Source: Pseudomonas flavescens (lineage in GTDB: Bacteria > Pseudomonadota > Gammaproteobacteria > Pseudomonadales > Pseudomonadaceae). Taken from it: a stretch of DNA of 64,000 nucleotides. Positions 47,548 to 56,489 of this stretch are shown piece by piece. Numbering within the stretch: the first letter of the stretch is position 1; every line of letters starts with the position of its first letter. Position numbers and translations under genes: made by a program. The stretch lies in the NCBI RefSeq assembly GCF_013408425.1, contig NZ_JACBYV010000001.1:4464001-4528000 (forward strand), in the 5' to 3' direction. The notes beneath the pieces were generated by a model. It was given only the letters and a program-made list of their open reading frames with translations. It was not told where the DNA came from and ran no database searches.

Positions 47548-49359
47548 TCAGGCCTCGACTTCGATCAGCACCTCGCCCGGGTTGACCCGGTCGCCCTTGG
47601 CCACGTGCACGGCCTTGACGGTGCCGGCGATCGGCGCCTGCACTTCGGTTTCCATCTTCATCGCTTCGGTGATCAGCACGGCCTGTCCCGCCTTCACGGT
47701 GTCGCCCTCCTTGACCAGTACGTCGACGATATTGCCCGGCATGCTGGTGCTCACGTCACCCGGCGCACTGGCGGTGCGGCGCTTGCTGCCGGTGCCGCCG
47801 GCGACGTAGTCGTTGAGCGCTTCGAACACCACCTCTTCGGGCATGCCGTCGATGGACAGGTAGAAGTGCCGCTTGCCCTCGCCCTTCACACCGACGCCGG
47901 TGATATCCACGCGGTAACTTTCGCCGTGCACGTCGATGATGAATTCGGTCGGTACGCCAGCCCCGCCGGCTGCCGCCACGCCGCTGCCATCGGGAATCGG
48001 CAGCAGCGCCTCGGGTTGCAGGCTGCCGGCTTCGCGCTCCTCGAGAAACTTGCGGCCGATATCCGGGAACATGGCGAAGGTCAGCACGTCCTCCTCGGAC
48101 TTGGCCAGGTCGCCGATCTGCCCGCGCAGCTTGTCCATCTCCGGCTTGAGCAGATCGGCCGGGCGCACGTCGATCACTTCTTCACTGCCGATGGCCTGCT
48201 TGCGCAGCGTTTCGTTGACCTTGCCCGGCGCCTGGCCGTAGCCGCCCTGCAGGTAGAGCTTCACCTCGTTGGTGATGGTCTTGTAGCGCTCGCCGGCGAG
48301 CACGTTGAAGAACGCCTGGGTGCCGACGATCTGCGAAGTGGGCGTGACCAGAGGCGGAAAGCCGAGGTCTTCACGCACCCGCGGAATCTCCGCCAGCACT
48401 TCGTTCATGCGGTTCAGCGCGCCCTGCTCCTTGAGCTGGTTGGCCAGGTTGGAAATCATTCCGCCCGGCACCTGATTGACCTGCACCCGGGTGTCGACCG
48501 CCGTGAATTCGCTCTCGAACTGGTGGTACTTCTTGCGCACCGCGTGGAAGTACATGCCGATTTCCTGGATCAGCGAGAGGTCCAGGCCGGTGTCGTATTC
48601 GCTGCCCTTGAGCGCGGCGACCATGGACTCGGTACCGGGATGGCTGGTGCCCCAGGCGAAGCTGGAAATGGCCGTGTCGATATGATCGGCGCCCGCCTCG
48701 ATGGCCTTGAGCTGGCACATCGAACCCAGGCCCGCGGTGTCGTGGCTGTGGATAAATACCGGCAGATCGATCTCGGCTTTCAGCGCTTTGACCAGATCGG
48801 CCGTGGCGTAAGGCGTGAGCAGACCGGCCATGTCCTTGATGGCGATGGAGTCGATGCCCATGGCCTGCATGGCCTTGCCCTGGGCGACGAAGGCATCGAC
48901 GGTGTGCACCGGGCTGGTGGTGTAGGCGATGGTGCCCTGGGCGTGCTTGCCGGCGGTCTTCACCGCTTCGATGGCAACGCGCAGGTTACGCACATCGTTC
49001 ATGGCATCGAAGATGCGGAACACGTCGATGCCGTTCTCCGCCGCCTTGGCAACGAAGGCGCTGACCACGTCATCGCTGTAATGGCGATAACCGAGCAGGT
49101 TCTGCCCGCGCAGGAGCATCTGCAGGCGGGTATTGGGCAGTGCCGCACGCAGCTCGCGCAGGCGCTCCCACGGGTCCTCCTTGAGGAAGCGCACGCAGGC
49201 GTCGAACGTCGCGCCGCCCCAGACTTCCAGCGACCAGTAGCCGACCTTGTCGAGCTTGTCGCAGATCGGCAGCATGTCTTCGGTGCGCATGCGGGTGGCC
49301 AGCAGGGACTGGTGGGCGTCGCGCAGGATGGTGTCGGTGACCGTGATCTTTCTTGTCAT
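47548..49359 (-). CDS. pycB: Pyruvate carboxylase subunit B (carboxyltransferase + biotin domain)
   Basis: 603 aa from the ATG at 49359 (GAGGAA 7-12 nt upstream). N-terminal DRE-TIM barrel carboxyltransferase: ITVTDTILRDAHQSLLATRM, GVDxFRIFDAMND-type ENGIDVFRIFDAMNDVRN and HSHDTAGLG. The conserved Lys domain follows, with the biotin-lipoyl domain at the C-terminus (biotinylated Lys in ITEAMKMETEV). Works with PycA to make oxaloacetate from pyruvate. In pseudomonads also labelled oxaloacetate decarboxylase alpha, but the PycA partner supports the carboxylase role. Confidence 0.93.
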   Translation of the reverse strand: MTRKITVTDTILRDAHQSLLATRMRTEDMLPICDKLDKVGYWSLEVWGGATFDACVRFLKEDPWERLRELRAALPNTRLQMLLRGQNLLGYRHYSDDVVSAFVAKAAENGIDVFRIFDAMNDVRNLRVAIEAVKTAGKHAQGTIAYTTSPVHTVDAFVAQGKAMQAMGIDSIAIKDMAGLLTPYATADLVKALKAEIDLPVFIHSHDTAGLGSMCQLKAIEAGADHIDTAISSFAWGTSHPGTESMVAALKGSEYDTGLDLSLIQEIGMYFHAVRKKYHQFESEFTAVDTRVQVNQVPGGMISNLANQLKEQGALNRMNEVLAEIPRVREDLGFPPLVTPTSQIVGTQAFFNVLAGERYKTITNEVKLYLQGGYGQAPGKVNETLRKQAIGSEEVIDVRPADLLKPEMDKLRGQIGDLAKSEEDVLTFAMFPDIGRKFLEEREAGSLQPEALLPIPDGSGVAAAGGAGVPTEFIIDVHGESYRVDITGVGVKGEGKRHFYLSIDGMPEEVVFEALNDYVAGGTGSKRRTASAPGDVSTSMPGNIVDVLVKEGDTVKAGQAVLITEAMKMETEVQAPIAGTVKAVHVAKGDRVNPGEVLIEVEA

Positions 49360-49369
49360 GGTGTGTTCC

Positions 49370-50785
49370 TCACAGGCCGGCATGGGCGGCGATGGCGGCG
49401 GCGATGGCCAGGGCCAGTTCGCCCGGCTTGCGTTTGATCGAGTAGTTCAGCAGCTCGGGATGGTTGTCGACGAAGCTGGTGTTGAAGCGCCCACTGCGAA
49501 ATTCGTCGTTGGCGAGAATCTGCTGGTAGTAGGTGGCGGTGGTCTTCACGCCCTGCACGCGCATGTCGTCCAGTGCACGGGAGCCACGGGCCAGGGCCTC
49601 TTCCCAGGTCAGCGCCCAGACGATCAGTTTCAGGCACATGGAGTCGTAATACGGCGGGATGGTGTAGCCGGTGTAGATCGCCGTGTCGGTGCGCACGCCC
49701 GGGCCGCCAGGCGCGTAGTAGCGGGTGATCTTGCCGAACGACGGCAGGAAGTTGTTGCGCGGGTCCTCGGCGTTGATCCGGAATTGCAGGGCGAAGCCGC
49801 GGTACTGGATGTCTTCCTGCTTGATGGAAAGCGGCAGGCCGGAGGCGATGCGGATCTGCTCGCGAACGATGTCGATGCCGGTGATTTCCTCGGTGATGGT
49901 GTGTTCCACCTGCACCCGGGTATTCATCTCCATGAAGTACACCTCGCCCTCGGCGAGCAGGAACTCCACGGTACCGGCGTTCTCGTAGCCCACCGCCTGG
50001 GCGGCGCGCACGGCGAGGTCACCGATGTAGGCGCGCTGCTCCGGGGTCAGTTGCGGGCTGGGGGCGATTTCGATGAGCTTCTGGTTGCGCCGCTGGATCG
50101 AGCAATCGCGCTCGAACAGGTGCACCACGTTGCCGAAGCTGTCGCCGAGAATCTGCGCCTCGATGTGCTTCGGGTTGACGATGCACTTCTCGAGAAACAC
50201 CTCGGCCGAGCCAAACGCCTTGGTGGCCTCGGAGATCACCCGCGGGAACGCCTGCTCCAGTTCCTCGCGGCTGTTGCAGCGACGTATGCCCCGCCCACCG
50301 CCACCGGAGGTGGCCTTGAGCATCACCGGGTAGCCGATGCGATCACCTTCGCGCAGCGCCTCGGCGATATCCGCCACGTTGCCCTCGGTGCCCGGCGTCA
50401 CCGGCACGCCGGCCTTGATCATGCTGCGCCGGGCCTCGGTCTTGTCGCCCATGCGGCGGATGACCTCGGCGCTCGGGCCGATGAACCTGATGCCGCGTGA
50501 GGCGCAGATTTCTGCCAGCTCGGCGTTCTCGGAGAGAAAGCCGTAGCCGGGGTGCAGCGCGTCGCAGCCGGTTTCCACGGCGAGGTTCACCAGCTTGCGC
50601 GGGTTCAGGTAACCCGCCAAAGGGTCGTCGCCAATGCCATAGGCCTCGTCGGCACGCTTGACGTGCAAGGCCTGGCGGTCGGCATCCGAATAGATGGCCA
50701 CCGACCGAATGTTCATTTCGGCGCAGGCCCGCACGATACGGACCGCGATCTCGCCACGGTTGGCTATCAGGATTTTCTTGATCAC
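49370..50785 (-). CDS. pycA: Pyruvate carboxylase subunit A (biotin carboxylase)
   Basis: 471 aa ATP-grasp enzyme carboxylating biotin. MIKKILIANRGEIAVRIVRAC at the N-terminus, the ATP-binding loop KATSGGGGRGIRRC and MNTRVQVEHTITEEITGIDIV mark the AccC/PycA family. Its stop is 10 bp before the pycB start. Anaplerotic enzyme. The LysR regulator PycR is divergent upstream. Confidence 0.95.
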   Translation of the reverse strand: MIKKILIANRGEIAVRIVRACAEMNIRSVAIYSDADRQALHVKRADEAYGIGDDPLAGYLNPRKLVNLAVETGCDALHPGYGFLSENAELAEICASRGIRFIGPSAEVIRRMGDKTEARRSMIKAGVPVTPGTEGNVADIAEALREGDRIGYPVMLKATSGGGGRGIRRCNSREELEQAFPRVISEATKAFGSAEVFLEKCIVNPKHIEAQILGDSFGNVVHLFERDCSIQRRNQKLIEIAPSPQLTPEQRAYIGDLAVRAAQAVGYENAGTVEFLLAEGEVYFMEMNTRVQVEHTITEEITGIDIVREQIRIASGLPLSIKQEDIQYRGFALQFRINAEDPRNNFLPSFGKITRYYAPGGPGVRTDTAIYTGYTIPPYYDSMCLKLIVWALTWEEALARGSRALDDMRVQGVKTTATYYQQILANDEFRSGRFNTSFVDNHPELLNYSIKRKPGELALAIAAAIAAHAGL

Positions 50786-50964
50786 GAGCCAGCATCCTCG
50801 ATCACGTGAACAGGCAACCCTTTAAGGGTCGAGATATGACCGGATAACTCCACCCCGGCTTCAGTCTTAACCCTACTCGGCTGTAACAATTAACCAAAAT
50901 CAATATTTATTGGGTCATGCATAAGTAAAAACTTATGCTGGGCGAACAAGAATCCACTGGAGTG

Positions 50965-51924
50965 GTGAATAAAATTCGCAAGTCATTGTTACGTATGACC
51001 TTTCGTCAACTTCAGGTGTTTCGGTCGGTGTGCGACAACCGCTCGTACAGCCGCGCCGCTGAAGAAATGGCCCTGACCCAGCCAGCAGTGAGTCTGCAGA
51101 TCCGCCAGCTCGAGGAGCTGCTCGATCAGCCGCTGTTCGATTACGTCGGCAAGAGGCTGTACCTGACCGAGGCAGCCGAAGCCCTGCAGCGCGCCAGCGA
51201 AGACATTTTCGGCCGCCTGGAAAGCCTGGACATGCAGCTGGCCGATCTCAAGGGCTCGCTGCAGGGCCAACTGAGCCTGGCCATCGAGTCCAGCGCCAAG
51301 TACTTCATGCCGCATCTGTTCGCCGCCTTTCGCCGCGAGCATCCGGAAGTCAGCCTGCAACTGACCGTGGTCAATCACGCCCAGGCGGTCAGGCGACTGA
51401 GCGCCAACCGGGACGACCTGCTGATCATGTCCCAGGTGCCGGCGGACATGTCCCTGGAGTTTCTGCCCTTCCTGAACAACCCGATCATCGCCGTGGCGCC
51501 CGCTGATCACCCGCTGAGCCAGGCACGATCGTTGCAGTTACAGGACCTGTGTGCCTGGCCATTGCTGGTGCGCGAACCTGGCTCGGGCACCCGGCGAGCC
51601 TGTGAAGAGTACTGTCACCAGAAGCGTGCACATTTCGCCCAGTTGCAAGAGGTGGGCTCCATGGAGGGGCAGCGCGAGGGGGTGATCGCCGGGCTGGGCC
51701 TGGCCCTGATACCGCGCCATGCCGTGCGTCGCGAACTGCAACTGGGCGTGCTGCGCGAGTTACCGGTAGCCGAACTGCCGTTGTTGCGCAGCTGGTGCGT
51801 GGTGCATCCGCGGGGCAAATACCTGTCGCCTGTCGCCCAGGCGTTCTTCAATTTCGTGCGTAACGAGCGCACGCAGATTGGCGCTCTGGCCGAGCAATTC
51901 AGCGGCGCGAGCAATTCGCTGTAG
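50965..51924 (+). CDS. pycR: LysR-family regulator of pyruvate carboxylase (PycR-like)
   Basis: About 319 aa from the GTG at 50965 (GGAG just upstream). Another in-frame ATG is at 50995 and one at 50935; the conserved RKSLLRMTFRQLQVF start seems to need codons before 50995. HTH: NRSYSRAAEEMALTQPAVSLQIRQLEELLDQ. Effector domain: LREPGSGTRRACEEY-like REPGSGTRRACE. Divergent from pycA as in P. aeruginosa, where PycR controls pyc genes and persistence traits. Effector unknown. Confidence 0.82.
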   Translation: MNKIRKSLLRMTFRQLQVFRSVCDNRSYSRAAEEMALTQPAVSLQIRQLEELLDQPLFDYVGKRLYLTEAAEALQRASEDIFGRLESLDMQLADLKGSLQGQLSLAIESSAKYFMPHLFAAFRREHPEVSLQLTVVNHAQAVRRLSANRDDLLIMSQVPADMSLEFLPFLNNPIIAVAPADHPLSQARSLQLQDLCAWPLLVREPGSGTRRACEEYCHQKRAHFAQLQEVGSMEGQREGVIAGLGLALIPRHAVRRELQLGVLRELPVAELPLLRSWCVVHPRGKYLSPVAQAFFNFVRNERTQIGALAEQFSGASNSL

Positions 51925-51927
51925 GGA

Positions 51928-51944
51928 TTTCGTATATGATATCC
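51928..51944. promoter_or_regulatory. Candidate GntR operator at the GntR gene
   Basis: TTTCGTATATGATATCC, ending 28 bp before the GTG start, and including TATGAT, which fits a -10 element. It matches 14 of 17 bases with the minus-strand sequence at 63567-63583 in front of the ABC binding-protein gene. Consistent with autorepression. Confidence 0.6.
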
Positions 51945-51972
51945 AAAACCCTCACCTAGCGGGTGCCTCAGC

Positions 51973-52644
51973 GTGCCATTACCTCCCCTGAACGCCCCGA
52001 ATCTGGGCATCACCCCGTCCGCTTCCGAGGTGATCACCAAGCACCTGCGCGATGCCATCGTCTCCGGCCATTTCGCCGAAGACGAGCCGGTGCGTCAGGA
52101 CGACATCGCCAAGCTGTTCAACGTCAGCAAGATTCCCGTGCGCGAGGCGCTCAAGCGCCTGGAAGCCGAAGGGCTGGTGGTGTTCCAGCGCAACAAGGGA
52201 GCGGTGGTCACGCGCATCTCCGAGCCGGAGCTGGCGCAGATGTTCGAGGTGCGCATTCTCCTCGAAGACAAGGTACTGCGCCTGGCGATTCCCAACATGA
52301 GCGAAGAGACCTTCGCCCGCGCCGAGCGCATCTGCGAGGAGTTCATCGGCGAGGAAGACATCGGCCGCTGGGCCGAACTCAACTGGGAGCTGCACGCCTG
52401 CCTCTACGAGCCGGCGCAGCGTCCGTTCCTGGTCAGCCTGATCCGCTCCATCCACGACAAATTGGAGCGCTACCTGCGCATGCAGATGAGCCTTTCCGAG
52501 GGCAAGGATCGCGCCGACCGCGAACACCGCGAGATCATCGCCGCCTGCCGCGCCCGTGACGTCGAACTGGCGGTCACCCTGCTCGACCAGCACATCATCG
52601 GCGTCTGCCGCAGCCTGTTCGAGCACCTGCCCGAGCACCGTTGA
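51973..52644 (+). CDS. GntR-family (FCD) regulator
   Basis: 223 aa from the GTG at 51973; no nearby ATG gives a sensible N-terminus. Winged HTH: DDIAKLFNVSKIPVREALKRLEAEGLV; C-terminal FCD effector domain with metal-binding His/Asp positions (ELHACLYEPAQ, HREIIAACRARD, LLDQHI). The matching palindromes at its own promoter and in front of the ABC binding-protein gene suggest it controls both. In rhizobia a GntR protein represses hydroxyproline genes, so this may be the local regulator of the lhp system. Confidence 0.87.
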   Translation: MPLPPLNAPNLGITPSASEVITKHLRDAIVSGHFAEDEPVRQDDIAKLFNVSKIPVREALKRLEAEGLVVFQRNKGAVVTRISEPELAQMFEVRILLEDKVLRLAIPNMSEETFARAERICEEFIGEEDIGRWAELNWELHACLYEPAQRPFLVSLIRSIHDKLERYLRMQMSLSEGKDRADREHREIIAACRARDVELAVTLLDQHIIGVCRSLFEHLPEHR

Positions 52645-52701
52645 ATCGGCAGGCTTAAACATACGGAAGCGGCCGTTCAGCAAAATACCTGCGGCTCACG
52701 A

Positions 52702-52726
52702 GATCGCGGGCGTGGCCCGCTCCCAC
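52702..52726 (-). repeat. REP of the GTGGGAGCGGGC family
   Basis: Minus strand reads GTGGGAGCGGGCCACGCCCGCGAT, matching the common fluorescent-pseudomonad REP (GTGGGAGCGGGCTTGCCCGCGAT) with altered loop. The third REP family in the window, sitting between the GntR and L,D-transpeptidase genes. Confidence 0.75.
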
Positions 52727-52782
52727 ACTGAACCGATGGACACTTGCTACTGCCTTGCAAAGGTTCCTCGAACCGCGACGCC

Positions 52783-54396
52783 CTAGATCCGGTTCGACGC
52801 ATCCAGCGCCTTGAGCAGGCGAGCGTCGTGGCCGTAGATATCGGGGCGGAACTGCACCTGCCCGTCGGCGCCGACCTGGGCTGTCCAGTACGCCATCAGG
52901 ATCGGTACCGGGCGCGGCAGATCGGCACGCAGCGTGCGACCACTGTCCCACTGCCTGGCGATCCGCGCGCGGTCGGTTGGAGTGGCTTCGGCGAGCAACT
53001 GATCGACCAGCTCGGTCACCCGCTCGATGCGCACGCAACCTGAGCTGAACAGCCGCGGCAGGTTGTCGAACAGGCGCTGGCTCGGTGTGTCGTGCAGGTA
53101 CACCGAGAACGGATTTGGGAAGCGGATCGCCACTTTGCCCAATGGGCTGTGAGCGCCAGCAGACTGACGAATCATCACGCGGCCAGGGCGCTCCCAGTCG
53201 ACGCCACGCGGATCCACCGGATTGCCTTCGTAATCGATCACCTGCATATGGTTGGCGGCCAGATAGCCGGCGGCGTCGCGGCGCAGCTCCGGCAGTTTGT
53301 CCTCGCGCAGGATGGTGGGTGGAATCGTCCAGGTCGGGTTCAGGGTCAGGTGAGTGATCCGCGAACGCAGCAACGGCGTCGGCCGGGCCGGGCGGCCAAC
53401 CTGAGTGCGTGCCTGCCAGGCGATCGCATGGTCACGCAGGAAGATCACTTCGGCGCCAGCCACGTCGATCAGTACGCTGGTCGGCTCGATCTCGTGGGAC
53501 AGCCAGCGCAGGCGCTCCAGGTTGATGCGGATCTGATCCATGCGCTCGCTGGCCGAGCGGTTCAGCTCGGCCAGCGTGCCCGGGCCGACCACACCATCGG
53601 GCTTGAGCAGGTGGTTGCGCTGGAAGGCCTTGACGGCCTCCACCAGCGCAGTGGAGTACACCGATGTTTCCTCGGCGACCAATGCCGGGGCGCCCTGGGA
53701 AAGATCGCCATGCAGTTGCAGGCGCTGCTCGAGCAGGGGCACGCGCCCGTCCACCGCGCCAGGACGCAACAGAGTTCCGCCCGGAATCGCCAGCCATTGC
53801 GGCAGCGCCTGACGACGCAGATCGGCATAGCGCTGACGCAGCTCCCGGTAGGGGCCGAAATCCGGACGGGCCTGCTCGAAGGCTTGCGCCGGATCGCTCA
53901 ACCCCGCCTGGGCGATGGCCAGCAGCGGTGCCTGGCTCTGCTCCATGGCCATGCTTTCGGGCTCCCAGAGCGGCTCGACCTGAGACTGCTCCAGACGCCC
54001 ATAGGCCAGGTCACGCAATGCCTGCAGATAAGCCGTGGTGGCGAGCACCTCGACACAGGCGGAAAGACGTGGCGACGGGCTTTCCACCGCGGCCAGCTCA
54101 CGCAGCGGCTCAAGATGGTAAGCGCGAGGCTCGAGGCCGTCGTCGACCAGCGTATCCAACTGCGCGAGCAAGGTGGGCAGGTTCTGCTCACTCCACACCG
54201 GCTGCGAACCACGCAGCAGATAGAAAGGCTCCAGCCATTCGCGATCCTTGGCGGTAAGGTTCAGGGCCGGCGATACGCAGGTCAGGCTGGGTTCGGCGAG
54301 CTGCTGTTCGAGAGGGCTGGGTGGCATGGCATCGGCCACGGCCAGAGGAGCGGTGAGGACCAACGCCCAGGCGGCGGATGAAGTGGGAGAAAACAA
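52783..54396 (-). CDS. L,D-transpeptidase, YcbB/LdtD type
   Basis: 537 aa from a TTG at 54396, chosen because GGAG lies 6 nt upstream and the result begins with a signal peptide (MFSPTSSAAWALVLTAPLAVADA); the upstream frame is open but unlike any protein. Contains a peptidoglycan-binding helix region (AVKAFQRNHLLKPDGVVGPGTLAELN) and the catalytic YkuD domain, with VYLHDTPSQRLFDN and nucleophile Cys in FSSGCVRIERV. Makes 3-3 crosslinks or anchors proteins in peptidoglycan. Divergent from a second L,D-transpeptidase. Confidence 0.87.
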   Translation of the reverse strand: MFSPTSSAAWALVLTAPLAVADAMPPSPLEQQLAEPSLTCVSPALNLTAKDREWLEPFYLLRGSQPVWSEQNLPTLLAQLDTLVDDGLEPRAYHLEPLRELAAVESPSPRLSACVEVLATTAYLQALRDLAYGRLEQSQVEPLWEPESMAMEQSQAPLLAIAQAGLSDPAQAFEQARPDFGPYRELRQRYADLRRQALPQWLAIPGGTLLRPGAVDGRVPLLEQRLQLHGDLSQGAPALVAEETSVYSTALVEAVKAFQRNHLLKPDGVVGPGTLAELNRSASERMDQIRINLERLRWLSHEIEPTSVLIDVAGAEVIFLRDHAIAWQARTQVGRPARPTPLLRSRITHLTLNPTWTIPPTILREDKLPELRRDAAGYLAANHMQVIDYEGNPVDPRGVDWERPGRVMIRQSAGAHSPLGKVAIRFPNPFSVYLHDTPSQRLFDNLPRLFSSGCVRIERVTELVDQLLAEATPTDRARIARQWDSGRTLRADLPRPVPILMAYWTAQVGADGQVQFRPDIYGHDARLLKALDASNRI

Positions 54397-54548
54397 AGCG
54401 CCGCTCCAATTTACGACAAAGTGAATGACAGCCCGTCGGATTGGCCCGCGGGTCAGAAGATTTCGGCTGCTAGAATCGCGGGCTTTGTTGTGCCCGCATC
54501 GCCTGGCGAAGGCTCGACATATCGATGGCCGAAACTCAGAGACTTGAA

Positions 54549-55262
54549 ATGATGACCACGATTCAGCGAATTTGCTTAGCCTTTCTTTGCCTGGCATTGC
54601 CCGTTCCGTCCCTGATGGCCGCCACACTGGCTCCCGATCCCCTGCTGGAAAGCCTGTCTGCCAAAGCACCGGCATTGAATCGCAAGGTACTCAACCATGC
54701 CATCGACGCCATGCGTTGCGCCATCAATAATGGCGCCGTACCCGCTCAACGACTGGCGGTCATCGATTTTTCCAAGCCCTCCAGCGAACGCCGCCTGTGG
54801 ATCTTCGACCTGACCAGCAAACGCTTGCTGCTGCACGATCTGGTCGCCCATGGCCAGCAGTCCGGTGAAAATTTCGCCACCCGGTTCTCCAATACCGAAG
54901 GCAGCCATCAGTCCAGCATCGGCTTGTTCCGCACCCAGGAAAGTTATACCGGCAAGCACGGCTACTCGCTGCGCATGGACGGCCTGGAACCAGGCTTCAA
55001 TGATCTTGCCCGCCAGCGCGCCATCGTCATACACCCGGCGGATTACGTGAACCCAGCCTGGATCAAGACCCAGGGCCGAATCGGCCGCAGCCAGGGCTGC
55101 CCTGCCGTGCGCCCGGAAGTCGCCCGCATGGTGGTAGACAGCCTCAAGGGCGGCCAATTCATGTTTTCGTACTACCCGGATAAGCGCTGGTTGCAGTCGT
55201 CGGCGTTCATCAATTGCAAGCCCGGCCTGGTCGCGAGCATCGTCAGCGCCAAAGAGGGCTGA
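54549..55262 (+). CDS. Exported L,D-transpeptidase catalytic domain protein (YkuD_2)
   Basis: 237 aa from the ATG at 54549 (another ATG is the next codon). Signal peptide QRICLAFLCLALPVPSLMA. The region GRIGRSQGCPAVRPEVARMVVD carries the catalytic Cys in SQGCPAVR and an upstream His in GKHGYSLRMDGLE. Shares the divergent promoter region (152 bp) with the LdtD-like gene. Both genes remodel the peptidoglycan; their pairing suggests common regulation. Confidence 0.85.
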   Translation: MMTTIQRICLAFLCLALPVPSLMAATLAPDPLLESLSAKAPALNRKVLNHAIDAMRCAINNGAVPAQRLAVIDFSKPSSERRLWIFDLTSKRLLLHDLVAHGQQSGENFATRFSNTEGSHQSSIGLFRTQESYTGKHGYSLRMDGLEPGFNDLARQRAIVIHPADYVNPAWIKTQGRIGRSQGCPAVRPEVARMVVDSLKGGQFMFSYYPDKRWLQSSAFINCKPGLVASIVSAKEG

Positions 55263-55415
55263 TACGCGGTCGATTGGTGGGTGCCATGCAGGGCGTCAGG
55301 AACGGCCTGGACCACTATGCCGATTTCGTCATCACGCCCGCGCAAATCCTTCAAGCCGGGCAGCCCGCCTCGCGTCACCCTGTAACCATTCAATCGGCAT
55401 ACAGGCGCAGCTCCC

Positions 55416-56489
55416 ATGAAACGCATCGAAGTGATCGACTCCCATACCGGCGGCGAGCCGACCCGTCTGGTGGTCAGCGGCTTTCCTGATCTCGGCAAGG
55501 GCAGCATGGCCGAGCGCAAACAGCTGCTGGCCAGCGAGCACGATGCCTGGCGTGCCGCCTGCATTCTCGAGCCACGCGGCAATGACGTGCTGGTCGGCGC
55601 CCTGCTCTGCGAGCCGGTCGACCCTAGCGCCTGTGCCGGAGTGATCTTCTTCAACAACACCGGCTACCTCGGCATGTGCGGGCACGGCACCATCGGCCTG
55701 GTGGTATCGCTGGCGCACATGGGGCGCATCGGCGCCGGCGTGCACAAGATCGAAACCCCGGTGGGCACGGTCGAGGCGACCCTGCATGAAGATCGCTCGG
55801 TCAGCGTGCGCAACGTGCCGTCCTACCGTTACCGTCAGGCCGTCGAACTGCAGGTGCCGGGCTATGGCTCGGTGCAGGGCGATATCGCCTGGGGCGGTAA
55901 CTGGTTCTTCCTGATCGCCGACCACGGCCAGCGCATCGCGGGAGACAACGTCGAAGCCCTGACCGCGTATACCTACGCGGTGCAGAAGGCGCTCGAGGAC
56001 CAGGGCGTTCGTGGCGAGGACGGCGGCCTTATCGACCACATCGAGTTGTTTGCAGAAGATGAACAAGCCGAAGGCTCGCAGCCAAGCGTCGCGAGCGATG
56101 AGGAGGCAAGGCGGGAGCTGGCGAAAAAGCGCAGTTTACTGGCTGTAAATGAGCATTTTTCGCCAGTTCCCAACGCAGCATCATCGAGCGCAGCAGCTTC
56201 GCTGCGAGCCGACAGCAGGAATTTCGTGCTCTGCCCTGGCAAGGCTTACGACCGCTCGCCCTGCGGCACCGGCACCAGTGCCAAGCTGGCCTGCCTGGCC
56301 GCCGATGGCAAGCTGCAACCCGGCGAGATCTGGCGCCAGGCCAGCGTGATCGGCAGCCTGTTCGATGGCTCGTTCGAATGGCAGGGCGACAAAGTGATTC
56401 CGACCATTCGTGGTCGCGCCAATATCAGCGCCGAGGCGACCCTGCTGCTCGAACAGGACGACCCGTTCGCCTGGGGCATCCGCCCGTGA
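55416..56489 (+). CDS. lhpA: 4-hydroxyproline 2-epimerase with in-frame 47-residue insertion
   Basis: 357 aa. Proline racemase fold; epimerises trans-4-hydroxy-L-proline to cis-4-hydroxy-D-proline. Catalytic Cys88 is in [10 protein letters not shown] and the second Cys is in [11 protein letters not shown], residue 283 here but 236 in normal homologues. The difference is an inserted segment (residues about 219-265) beginning after DEQA; removing 141 bp restores DEQADSRNF and a 310-aa protein, the usual family length. The frame remains open, so a longer protein may be made, possibly inactive or misfolded. First gene of the lhp operon; stop overlaps lhpB start. Confidence 0.9.
   Translation: MKRIEVIDSHTGGEPTRLVVSGFPDLGKGSMAERKQLLASEHDAWRAACILEPRGNDVLVGALLCEPVDPSACAGVIFFNNTGYLGMCGHGTIGLVVSLAHMGRIGAGVHKIETPVGTVEATLHEDRSVSVRNVPSYRYRQAVELQVPGYGSVQGDIAWGGNWFFLIADHGQRIAGDNVEALTAYTYAVQKALEDQGVRGEDGGLIDHIELFAEDEQAEGSQPSVASDEEARRELAKKRSLLAVNEHFSPVPNAASSSAAASLRADSRNFVLCPGKAYDRSPCGTGTSAKLACLAADGKLQPGEIWRQASVIGSLFDGSFEWQGDKVIPTIRGRANISAEATLLLEQDDPFAWGIRP
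56072..56212. mobile_element. 141-bp in-frame MITE-like insertion inside lhpA
   Basis: Bounded by direct repeats GCCGA (56067-56071 and 56208-56212), as expected for a 5-bp target duplication. Inner ends are inverted: GGCTCGCAGC (from 56073) and GCTGCGAGCC (to 56210). The interior shares GGCAAGGC, GGCGAAAAA, GCAGTTTAC, TGTAAA and GAGCATTTTT with the element at 47368-47526. Length is a multiple of three and no stop codon arises in the lhpA frame. Confidence 0.85.

Noticed and set aside
47605..49437. 610-codon plus-strand frame over pycB
   Set aside because: Shadow of pycB; no start site or family match.
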